Source: Poronia punctata (lineage: Eukaryota; Ascomycota; Sordariomycetes; Xylariales; Xylariaceae). From it: 19,215 nucleotides of DNA. This document shows positions 1 to 8,006 of this stretch, piece by piece (positions within the stretch are counted from its first letter, which is position 1; each line of letters starts with the position of its first letter). Location of the stretch: the NCBI GenBank assembly GCA_022579005.1, contig MU401880.1, forward strand, positions 1-19,215, given 5' to 3'. The notes beneath the pieces are model-generated. The model searched no databases. It was not told the origin of the DNA and saw nothing but the letters and a program-made list of their open reading frames with translations. The position numbers and the translations under genes are program-made.

Positions 1-1416
1 TAAAACTATTTTTATATATAAAAGTAAATAGTAACGTTTATAATATAATTTTAATTATTATAAACTAGTTTATAAAAATAATATTATTTATTTTTATATA
101 AAAAACGTTTAATATTACTAAGCTTATAATAATTATATATTATAAAATAAATTACTAATATAAGTTTTTTAAAAAAATTATAAGTAATAAAAATAAACTT
201 ATTATAAGTAAATTTTAAAAAAAGTTTTATAAAATATAAAAAATATATTAATAGCTATTTATTATATAATATTTTTAAATTAATAGCTAAATAAAATAAA
301 TATACTAAACTTTAAAAAAATATTTTTATACTTTTTATAATAATAAGCTAAATAGCTAAATTAAAATATTAGTAAATATTAAGTTTATATATAATAAAAT
401 AGCTAATATATTATTATAAGCTATTTATTATTTAAAGTATTATATAAATACTACTTAAACAATATTAAGTATATATTAAAGCAGCTTTAATTTAATATTT
501 AAAAAGTAAAAAAAAAGCTATAGCAAATATAAGCTATATGCTATATAGTTTATAAGTACTAAAAATAAGTAATAAAATTAATATAAAAGTATTATAATAA
601 GCGTTATATATTAAAAAACTTTTAAGTAAATAATATAATAAAGCTATTAATAATATACTTTAAGTTTAAATATAAAAAAAGCTAGCTTTTATATATATTT
701 AAATTAAAGTTATTAAAAAAGTAAAAACTTAAATATATTAAATTTAATTACTAAAAATTTATTTTTAAATTTATAATATATTTTTTATTTTATTATTTAA
801 GCTATAAATAAACTAGCTAAAAAATGCTAATAAAATAGCGCTACTTAAGTTAAAAAATAAGCAAAAAAAATAAGTAATAAAAATATTATTTAATATTAAA
901 AAAATTAAAGTAAATAAAAATACTTAGTAAAATAAAAAAGCTAGCTAATAAAATATAATATTTAAAAGCTAGCTAAATATTTAATAAATATAAGCTGCTT
1001 ACTAAATTAGTATAAAAAAAAGTTAAAAAAGTTTATATTAAATAAAATAATAAATAAAGTAGTTATAATTAATATAATAAATATTAAATTATAAAATATA
1101 TATTTAGTTAATAAAAAAATAGCAAGCTATTATTAAGTAAGCTAAACTAAGCTATAATATTATAAAAAATAAAAAAACTTATATTTTAATAAACGTATTA
1201 TAATTTAAAACATATTTAAACTACTAATATAAAAAGTATTATTATTAAATAAAAAGTTAATAAATAAAAGCTAAAAAGTAGCTAAAAAGTAAATAATATT
1301 TTATACTATTAAAATAGCTATAATTAAAAATAAGCAATATAGTTTAATAAATATTATAAATAAAGCTAGTAATAATAATAAAAACTATATTATAAGCAAA
1401 AATCTTTTAATAAGCT

Positions 1417-2880
1417 TTGCTAATATTAAAAAACGCTTTAATATTTTTATTTTTATAAGCTTTTTTAAAGTTTAGCTTTTTATTAGCAGCTTTTAAAATA
1501 AGTATATATAACTAGCGTAAATAAGTATTTAAATTGCTTAAAAAGCTATTTTAGTATTTTAAAAAAAAATAAAAAACTAAGCTTTATATATAATATTATT
1601 AAAGTTATTAAATAAAAGCTTTTTTTTGCTAATATAAAACTACTAAGTATTAGTAAATATATTAGTAAATAAGTAGTAAAGCTATAAACTATAAAAAAAA
1701 GCAAATATAATAGTTAATAAAAAATAAATAATAATTAACTTTTAATAAATAGTAATATAGCATTATTTTTTTTAAACTAGTATAACTAGCTTTTTTAAAA
1801 AAATAACTATATATTAAAAAGCTAAGCTTGCTTTAAATAAATAAAATATATATTAACTTATAATAATAAAAGTATTATTTAATAAAATAGTATTTATACT
1901 TATATTTTTATTTTTATTTTTATTTTTATTTTTATTTTTATTTTTATTTTTATTTTTATTTTTAGCTTTAATAGTAGTAGCTTAATAGTTTTGCTAAGCG
2001 TTTTTAGTTTTAGCGCAAAAATAAATAATATACTATATAATTTATTAAGCTATATTAATTAAAGTAAAAAATATTTAAAGAAAATAAATATTTAAGCAAA
2101 CTAATAAGCAAAAAAGTAATAAATATATAGCATAATAATTTTAATAGTTTTTTTTATAAAAAGTATAATTAACGTTGCTAAAGCAGCAAAAATAGTAAAT
2201 ATAAAAATTTAAATATATATTAAAAATATACTGCTAGCAAAGCTTTTTACTAAGCATTTTTATAATCTTTAGCTTATTACTATTTATTTAAACAAAATTA
2301 TAATTAAAATTAAAAATTTAATAGTTTAAAAATAATTAATTTATTTTAGTATTAAAAGTATATTAATATATAAACTTAAAATAAAAAAGCTTTAAAAGCA
2401 GCATAATAGTAATTACTTAATAAAAAGCTTAATAAAATAATAATGCTAAAAAAAAAGTAAATACTAAAATAAAGTTATAAATTAAAAAAAAAATATAAAG
2501 CTAAGTATAAGCTAATAAGTTAATAAAAAAATAGCTTATAAAAAATAATAAATTAATTTAATTAAAAAAATTAAAAATAGGCCTAATTAGCAAATATACT
2601 TATAAATACTAAAATTATTAAAAACTAGCAACTTAAAAAAAAAGCAATATAATAAAGTACCTAGCTAAAAAACTTATTTGCTAAGCTATTTATATATAAA
2701 CTACTTATTAGCTAAAGCTATACTAACTAATAGCTAAAACTTTGCTAATTATATTATTTTTAATCTTTTTAGTTAGTTTAGTTACTTACTTAGCTAACTA
2801 AATAAAAGTTATTTAATATACTTAGTTTTTAAAATTGCTAGCAATATTACCTTATAATTACATTATTGCTTAAACCTTTA
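1417..2880 (+). repeat. Long inverted-repeat arm, left copy (family R1)
   Basis: This stretch is the reverse complement of about 17,793-19,215. I compared several separated blocks by eye and they match in order: 1,417-1,490 with 19,141-19,215; 1,800-1,960 with about 18,690-18,840; 2,160-2,250 with about 18,425-18,520; and 2,500-2,880 with 17,793-18,180. Many of the differences are C/T or G/A transitions, as expected if both copies were mutated independently by RIP. The shared sequence stops sharply near TTGCTTAAACC at about 2,870-2,880, which is probably the true end of the repeat. The outer limit is unknown because the partner leaves the window. The family is not identified. Confidence 0.85.
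1904..1964 (+). repeat. (ATTTTT)10 microsatellite
   Basis: Ten uninterrupted 6-bp units run from 1,904 to 1,963. The same site in the inverted copy (18,704-18,728) has only about four units, so the array has changed length since the copies diverged. Confidence 0.95.
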
Positions 2881-2920
2881 TACCTAGCACGCCTAGCCTT
2901 TAAAAGCAAGTCTTCTTTTA

Positions 2921-3033
2921 TTAAAAGGGGTTAAATTAAAAGGGGTTAAATTAAAAGGGGTTAAATTAAAAGGGGTTAAATTCAAGGGGGTTAAATTAAA
3001 AGGATTAAAGGGGATTAAAGGGGGTTAAAAGGG
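2921..3033 (+). repeat. 15-bp G-run tandem repeat at the AT/GC border
   Basis: The unit TTAAATTAAAAGGGG is repeated about four to five times, then degrades into shorter units ending in GGATTAAAG, GGGATTAAAG and GGGGTTAAAAGGG. Eight runs of two to five G lie on the same strand, spaced mostly by 11 AT-rich bases. The array lies exactly where the RIP-mutated block gives way to balanced DNA. It contains no CpA or TpG apart from one TTCAAG variant near 2,981-2,986, so it offers few RIP targets. It resembles neither the TTAGGG telomere repeat exactly nor any satellite I can name. Confidence 0.9.
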
Positions 3034-3041
3034 CTGCAAAT

Positions 3042-3057
3042 ACCTAGGCGCCTAGGT
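3042..3057. repeat. 16-bp perfect palindrome
   Basis: The sequence ACCTAGGCGCCTAGGT is its own reverse complement. It follows the G-run tandem array by fewer than ten bases. It could be a protein-binding site or a cruciform seed; no function can be assigned. Confidence 0.8.
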
Positions 3058-3949
3058 TAGCCTTGTATGAAATGCGTTAAAAAACGTTGCAAAAACTGTG
3101 AATAGCTTCAATTTTAGAGGCACGGGTAGGTAGACCGTATCACCAGATGCGAAGCCACACTATACGCCATCCGGCCCCAGGTGCCTAACACTGCACTACA
3201 GCAGATCTAGCACACACCCTACAGCAGATGCAGCACACCTCTTATAAATTTACTACACTATTTTATAGTCCCCTTTACTAACTAACCTATACAGGCATTT
3301 TAAATGTTTACAACGTACTTTCCGAGGGCTTGATGCTTCTTGCTAGCTTAGGTAGGTAGGTACTTAGGTAATATCTAAGGTAGACGATACACGGGTCTTT
3401 ACGATCCCGAGCTCACGCGGCTCTCTATGTAACTCAGGCGTCTAGTCAAACTTCGAACCCAACGGGGCCTAATGATGAGGTAACGTATCATGTTGTCAAT
3501 ACGTCACAGTCATTGCAACCTTTCCGGATACGAAAAAGGTGTAAATAAGCGTGGGTGTCATGTCCGAAGCGAAAATTTGTTGTAGAAAGTGGGACGTATA
3601 CCCATTTCGCGTTGTACGGGATAATGAACAATGTCTTACCAGTGTATTGTTTGTTCCCAGCCGGGTACAGAAAGTATACAAAGCCGTTCCTTCTTTTCCC
3701 AGACAAGCGCAACAACAAGGAAACCATTGTCGCAGAAGGACAACAAAAACTACTGTCATGCAAGCCCAGTCATCTATACTCCAGTACATAAGGTATCAGA
3801 AGGAGGGGGAGATATTGCCATGCAGTTTACTCTTATCTAGATAACATAGCAGCGTTTTGAATTGGACCAAGCAAACAGTGACGTCGAGTTGAGTTCTAGT
3901 CCTGGACATAGACAACAAGAGACGTTTCTTCTTCCTCTGTTCCAGCACG
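3058..3949. other. Intergenic region without a convincing gene
   Basis: This is balanced-composition DNA. At 3,345-3,365 it has a run of AGGTAGGTAGGTAC type. At 3,196-3,239 it has a short tandem duplication. From about 3,488 to 3,844 five overlapping open frames of 69-97 codons occur on both strands. None has a recognisable domain, biased composition or splice structure, and they exclude one another, so I do not call any of them. Just before 3,950 lies a pyrimidine-rich tract ending in TTCCAG, which may be a 3' splice acceptor or a promoter CT tract. A TGACGTC motif (CRE-like half of a bZIP site) lies at 3,879-3,885. Confidence 0.6.
3196..3239 (+). repeat. Imperfect tandem duplication of about 22 bp
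   Basis: CTACAGCAGATCTAGCACAC at 3,196 is followed at 3,219 by CTACAGCAGATGCAGCACAC. The two units differ at only two adjacent bases (CT versus GC) over 20 bases. Confidence 0.85.
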
Positions 3950-4486
3950 ATGCCCACCGCAAAGAAAAGAAGATCGGTGATATTCACACATTTATGGCAG
4001 CAGGTCTCCTCACCTACACGCCCTCAAAGTGCAGAACCAGGCATTCCCTTGACGGGTAATCAACACTCGTCCAGGAAGACACCCAACGCTGAGCAAGATA
4101 GCAGCAACCCCGCCGACAGAACTATGAGAGATGAAAGCTGGAGGCTTGAGGACGCTGGTTCAGTATACAGCAACAACGACAATAACGACCCAGACGACCT
4201 GCCCGCTCCTGAAAGGCACGTCTTGAGACAACCTGCTAGCTTGTACGAAGACATAGCTGCCTTAAACCCGTATGTTGCCGAGTCAACAGAGCCAAGAGAT
4301 CCGAGAGTACACCTGTGTCTACCTTCGCAATCCGAAGTTAGCGCGCGTGCGGACAGAGAACAACAGATGGTTGCACAGATGCGTCAGGAGTTCCAGTTGC
4401 AGCTTGAAGTTACCATTGCAGAAGAAACCGCCTCACTTGCAGTATTGAAGTTACAGTTACATCTGGGTTGTACTGGGCAAGAATAG
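3950..4486 (+). CDS. Hypothetical 178-residue protein, possibly incomplete
   Basis: I do not recognise this protein. Residues 5-8 are basic (KKRR). Residues 20-120 are polar and rich in S, N, D, E, P and R, so probably disordered. Residues about 128-170 are rich in E, Q, L, R and A, and could form an amphipathic helix or coiled coil. The ATG has A at -3, and the nearest in-frame upstream stop is TGA at 3,890. A pyrimidine tract ending in CAG lies four bases upstream of the ATG, so a 5' intron is possible. The end is doubtful: the stop at 4,484-4,486 is followed in the +2 frame by a further charged helical run (EIFELKAKREFHK) to a TGA at 4,549-4,551. An unseen intron, a frameshift or a decaying gene could explain this. 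It may also be a non-coding open frame. It is on the strand opposite to the glucanase gene, and the two genes converge. Confidence 0.4.
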   Translation: MPTAKKRRSVIFTHLWQQVSSPTRPQSAEPGIPLTGNQHSSRKTPNAEQDSSNPADRTMRDESWRLEDAGSVYSNNDNNDPDDLPAPERHVLRQPASLYEDIAALNPYVAESTEPRDPRVHLCLPSQSEVSARADREQQMVAQMRQEFQLQLEVTIAEETASLAVLKLQLHLGCTGQE

Positions 4487-5223
4487 AGGTAAGCAGGGAG
4501 ATATTTGAATTGAAGGCAAAAAGAGAGTTTCACAAGTCTGCCAGTCGTTGATATATGGGGTTTACATGAGCTAAATGTAAGATATGTCTGCAACGCAACA
4601 TGGCAAGATGAAGCCTTGCTAGGAGATGCCCCTATCTTAAATTTAACATAAACAATAGCTATAACCCACCAAGCAAACATTCTTTATAAAAAGATAAATA
4701 TATATATATATTAATGTCTATTAGTAGGTAAGCCGCTCTTAGTGCTAGAGCCTCATTCCCCACCGAAGATGAAACCACAAACCCGACCCTCTGAACAATG
4801 CTCTAACTGTCCCAAAACGCCTTCGTGTTGTGAAAATCGTCACTGACTTGTGTCCCGTAATTCCAATTATGTTCATGAATGAGTTGCCAACAGGCAATAA
4901 TAATGCTCCATGCTCAAAGGCTCCTTGCTTTATTTTTTTTGTATTTGGGCCCCTTCCGCTTGTGCTCTTTGCTCTCTGTGTGGGCCGTGTTGGATGCCCG
5001 GAGCCCCGTGAGCGTATGCCCACGCCCAATATTGGTCGATGAACCCTAATGATAATTGAATATGCCGAGGACAGTTGCCATTGAGAGGACAACCGTCGCA
5101 AGACACTTTCTCCTCGAGGTGTCCTGCTGCCCCCCCTCTCTTACCATAGTTAGCGTTTTCGTTCGTACCATTGTGATCGCGTCATGGCCGACAACACTTG
5201 ACTATGAGGAGAAGATCAGCGCA
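4487..5223. other. Convergent intergenic region and glucanase 3' UTR
   Basis: This stretch separates the two convergent genes. Its right part should be the 3' untranslated region of the glucanase gene. A short (TA)n tract lies at about 4,698-4,711, next to AT-rich sequence that could hold the end of a plus-strand transcript. Open frames on both strands at 4,745-5,101 and 4,830-5,042 overlap each other and look accidental. The plus-strand open frame at 5,056-5,418 runs into the glucanase gene antisense and is a shadow. Confidence 0.55.
4929..4934 (-). terminator. Candidate poly(A) signal of the glucanase gene
   Basis: On the minus strand this reads AATAAA, preceding an A-rich stretch, about 290 bases past the glucanase stop codon. 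It is the best match to a canonical signal in that 3' region. Fungal genes often do without the exact hexamer, so the call is tentative. Confidence 0.4.
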
Positions 5224-7527
5224 TTATACCGTCTTGCCTCTACAGTCAGGGATCTTTACGCCGGGCTTCAGCCTGCGGTCGACGTCGAGGAGACCCCAAT
5301 GGTCTTCCCACTCCTTCCCTTCCTCATTGAAGGCAAACTTCCATGGCTCGTCAAACATTTCGAACCAAAAGTAGTTCGTACCCTTCTCAAGGGCTTGGCA
5401 TACCCAATTGTCCATTAGCGTATTCAATTCTTTGATTCCCGCTGTGGCACCTCTCTCACAGGTCACTGCACCGCCACAGTCGGTACCACCTTGGCTTGGC
5501 CATCCGATCTCCGATATAACGTTCTTTTCCGCCTCAGACTTGAAAAATGTACCTGCTTTGTTGTTCCAGAACGTGTAGGTCCACGAAGCAGCTTCGTCGG
5601 CCTGCTGGCCCGCAAAGAATGGATGGACATTTCCCATGATATAGTCGCTTATTTCAGCGAGATCTGGATCCCAATTATCACCCAAATCGCTAGTAGCCAC
5701 TGGGAGGTCCCAATCGTGACGGCTAAGGTTGGCTCGCACAGTGTCTAATAGGTTTCCCAGTGCCTGTGCTGTCATCTCCTTGCGGAAGAGGATCTCATTG
5801 CCAATAATCAGCCCCTTGAACGGCTTATCGCCGTATTGGTCAAGCACCCTCCACATCTGGTCAAGCTGACGGGCATTGGTAGTTTCATTATTGTCCTGCC
5901 ATACGCCAAGCCAGATCTTGATCTCGTCCTGCATCTTCAACTGCTGCAAGGCGTGAATAGTCATCTCGGTCTGGTTACAATCAGTCCCGTAAAGACGGAT
6001 AGTATTTGTCAGCTGTGAGAGAATAGCAAGGTCGCGCGTCACGTTATTCTGCGATGGCGGGTGTTTCATACAGTCGGGGTATTGGACGTTGAGAGGTGTA
6101 TAGTCGACTCCGGGGAATACCTTATGAAGGTCGGGGTTGTTTAACAGGGCCTTGATATCGACCGAATTGATGTCGAGATCTCCGTTCTCCTCCATGTCTT
6201 GTTCCGCCGTCTGCCATACTGCACCTCCGCCAGCCGCTAGTCCGGCTCGAGTTCCACCCTTGGAACTACCGCTTCCGCCGCCCGAGTTGTTTGACTTCTT
6301 GGCGAACATCGATCCGAGCACACCACCGACCACGGCGCCAGCAATAACCAGCAAACCAATGATACCTATTATCCAGCGCCACTTTTTCTTGCTGTTGCTT
6401 TGCTTTGCTATCCAATCGGACTTCTCTGGCCGAAGGGTTTGGTCGAATCCACCCGGACCCGCGCCTTGATACGTTGTAGCCGGATTCTGCACCGGGTCGT
6501 AGTTGACACCACTGTTCCGGGTTCTACCGATAAGACCCCCAAGAACACCGCCGGTTGTTGTAGCGCCGGCTGCCCCTGCGACAGGAATAGTACCAACTGG
6601 ACCACGGTTACTGGAGTTGCCGAGGCTTAGCATACTATTCCTAGCTGACCGTCGGTACTCGAGCCCCTCATCGCCATCGTCGTCAATCTCGTTGGGATCG
6701 AACTGGCCCAGCCTGGGATCCATTCGTTGACCATAGGCAACTTGAGGATCTCGAAAAGGATCACTGTGGAAGCTGTTTAAACTCCTTGTCGGCGTAGGCC
6801 CAGATGGGGTAATATTTGGAGATGAAGCAAGGCCGCGGCCAAGTGTGTATGGGTTCTGGTTGTCCGACGCATAGTACCCTTGTGATGTCTCGTAGCCATG
6901 ATCCTGGGCCCAAGGCTGGACATCCCCATAGGGGACAGTTTGGCCAGCACTTCGCTGATAAACTTGAGGGGGGTATGATGATTGCTGCTGGTAAGGATGT
7001 GCGTTTTTCATGGCATCCAGCCCGCTCTCTCGAGCATTACGTTCTGCAACGTTCATAGCGAGGCCAGGGATACCGCCGGCCGCAGCTTCGCTGAAATTGT
7101 CAGCGCCAGGGGTGATGCTGTTGGGCTGTGTTCTGTGGTTCCAGGTGGGCTCTACTGGCTCGTCGTGAAGCGGTGATATAGGCTGCGCTGTAAAAGTGGC
7201 TAGTTCTCGTTGTGCGTTACCGGTCCGGTCGCTATTTTGGCGCAGCTGGGCGAAAGCTGGCTCGGGATGGGTAGCGGTGTGGGTGGCATAGACCGGCGAC
7301 CGAGGCGGATATGTGGTGGTTGAAGGATGGTCTTCGTAAGGCGTTGAAAAACCGACCCCGAAATGTGGTTGAGAAGGCTCAAAGCTGTGTAGCGTACGGT
7401 CCCCGGGAGGAAGCGTATCGCGGATATGGGCTCGAACTTCGTTACCGCGATGGGGAAATGAGGCGTCGAGAGGTGCTTGTTCGCCTGGATCCGAATCAAA
7501 TGAGTAACGGGGACCCATGTTGTCCAT
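5224..7527 (-). CDS. btgC: GH17 glucan endo-1,3-beta-glucosidase, BtgC type, type II membrane protein
   Basis: The product (767 residues) should hydrolyse cell-wall beta-1,3-glucan at the cell surface. Residues 1-380 are a long polar, probably cytoplasmic region rich in P, S, Q and G. A KKK cluster (380-382) precedes a single membrane segment at about 386-408. A Gly/Ser linker (about 412-436) follows. The GH17 catalytic domain spans about 465-765: IIGNEIL holds the acid/base Glu578, VISEIGWPSQGG holds the nucleophile Glu673, and RLYGTDC (511-517) and FEMFDEPWK (722-730) are conserved. The C-terminus LKPGVKIPDC is typical of BtgC. N-x-S/T sites at 495, 518, 547 and 600 fit an extracellular domain. 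The frame is uninterrupted, so no intron is needed. An in-frame TGA two codons before the first ATG closes it. Met4 (A at -3, G at +4) is an equally good start, giving 764 residues. Known BtgC proteins are somewhat shorter, roughly 650-700 residues, the difference being in the N-terminal tail. GH17 relatives Scw4, Scw10 and Scw11 are wall remodellers, and BtgC is the Aspergillus membrane form. The gene shows no sign of RIP despite its neighbours. Confidence 0.95.
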   Translation of the reverse strand: MDNMGPRYSFDSDPGEQAPLDASFPHRGNEVRAHIRDTLPPGDRTLHSFEPSQPHFGVGFSTPYEDHPSTTTYPPRSPVYATHTATHPEPAFAQLRQNSDRTGNAQRELATFTAQPISPLHDEPVEPTWNHRTQPNSITPGADNFSEAAAGGIPGLAMNVAERNARESGLDAMKNAHPYQQQSSYPPQVYQRSAGQTVPYGDVQPWAQDHGYETSQGYYASDNQNPYTLGRGLASSPNITPSGPTPTRSLNSFHSDPFRDPQVAYGQRMDPRLGQFDPNEIDDDGDEGLEYRRSARNSMLSLGNSSNRGPVGTIPVAGAAGATTTGGVLGGLIGRTRNSGVNYDPVQNPATTYQGAGPGGFDQTLRPEKSDWIAKQSNSKKKWRWIIGIIGLLVIAGAVVGGVLGSMFAKKSNNSGGGSGSSKGGTRAGLAAGGGAVWQTAEQDMEENGDLDINSVDIKALLNNPDLHKVFPGVDYTPLNVQYPDCMKHPPSQNNVTRDLAILSQLTNTIRLYGTDCNQTEMTIHALQQLKMQDEIKIWLGVWQDNNETTNARQLDQMWRVLDQYGDKPFKGLIIGNEILFRKEMTAQALGNLLDTVRANLSRHDWDLPVATSDLGDNWDPDLAEISDYIMGNVHPFFAGQQADEAASWTYTFWNNKAGTFFKSEAEKNVISEIGWPSQGGTDCGGAVTCERGATAGIKELNTLMDNWVCQALEKGTNYFWFEMFDEPWKFAFNEEGKEWEDHWGLLDVDRRLKPGVKIPDCRGKTV

Positions 7528-7575
7528 GTCTCAGCGACCTTTAGCTGTTAAGGCAGCGGCCGGCAGGTGTTTGGA

Positions 7576-7580
7576 CCAAT
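7576..7580 (+). promoter_or_regulatory. CCAAT box close to the glucanase start
   Basis: A CCAAT pentamer, reading ATTGG on the gene's own strand, lies about 50 bases upstream of the glucanase ATG. Fungal CCAAT boxes bind the Hap2/3/5-type complex in either orientation. The position is very close to the start, so it may fall within the 5' UTR. Confidence 0.35.
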
Positions 7581-7872
7581 GAGGCAGGAACAAGGGAATA
7601 TGGCACGGTACAACGCAGTGCCACCTAATTTCAAAGTCAGACATTTTCTACATCCATACGGGTGGCATGACAAGAAGCGAGTTTCAGAGGCGCTCAATAG
7701 TCACCTACCGTAGAAGCCGGCTTAGCAGCGCACGCTAATACACGGAGTCTCCCTTCACAACAATGGGAGGTCCCCTGGCGCATATAGGAACGTAACCCAC
7801 TGATGAGTATACTCCTACACAATGTAGCGGACACAGCAGCCCCCGGCAAAAGCACTATGTCCTTGAAAAGGG

Positions 7873-7892
7873 CCAATTCGGTGGGCAATTGG
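7873..7892. promoter_or_regulatory. Inverted pair of CCAAT boxes
   Basis: CCAATT at 7,873-7,878 and AATTGG at 7,887-7,892 form an inverted repeat with an 8-base spacer, about 350 bases upstream of the glucanase start. Two CCAAT elements facing each other suggest a composite site for a Hap-type factor. This is a pattern match only. Confidence 0.4.
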
Positions 7893-7996
7893 TTGACAAA
7901 CAGATTTGGACCAAAGTCAATCCGTCTCTTGGTACGACAGAAGCGTTATACTACCACACGAATACAAAGCGGACAAACAAACCTCTGTAACAGAGA

Positions 7997-8006
7997 TATA
8001 TAAAAA
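7997..8006 (+). promoter_or_regulatory. TATA-like element, plus strand
   Basis: TATATAAAAA matches the TATA consensus in the plus direction, that is, pointing away from the glucanase gene. It is preceded by a small hairpin, CTCTG TAA CAGAG, at 7,983-7,995. No gene follows convincingly; the open frame at 8,097-8,342 (81 codons) is the only candidate product and has no recognisable feature. It could also be chance in AT-richer promoter DNA. Confidence 0.25.

Larger units (their letters stand above)
1..2880. repeat. RIP-degraded AT-rich repeat block (left)
   Basis: This block is overwhelmingly A and T, with stops in all six frames and no open reading frame of useful length. The remaining C residues sit almost only in ApCpT, ApCpG, GpCpT and GpCpA. 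CpA outside GpCpA is very rare, as in isolated ACA at about 457 and 1,209. I see no TpC before about position 1,402 and no CpC before about 2,582. This is what RIP leaves behind in duplicated DNA of filamentous ascomycetes. The original element type cannot be read, because the codons are destroyed. The part from about 1,417 onwards is shared with the right end of the window. For the part before 1,417 I found no partner in the window. Confidence 0.85.

Noticed and set aside
1904..1964. CRISPR-like array
   Set aside because: It is a pure hexamer microsatellite without spacers, in a eukaryotic sequence.
2921..3033. Telomere or subtelomere repeat
   Set aside because: The unit is 15 bp with GGGG and TTAAATTAAAA, not TTAGGG. 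Complex DNA continues on both sides, so this is not a chromosome end.
3400..3470. TTCGAA motif resembling a tRNA T-loop
   Set aside because: On neither strand do the flanking five-base segments pair to form a T stem, and no acceptor or anticodon arm can be laid out around it.
4745..5101. 118-codon minus-strand ORF
   Set aside because: Falls mostly in the expected 3' UTR of the glucanase gene, overlaps an opposite-strand open frame, and its sequence has no recognisable features.
6137..7176. Several plus-strand ORFs of 64-110 codons inside the glucanase gene, and minus-strand ones in other frames
   Set aside because: They are antisense or out-of-frame shadows of the intact 767-codon gene.
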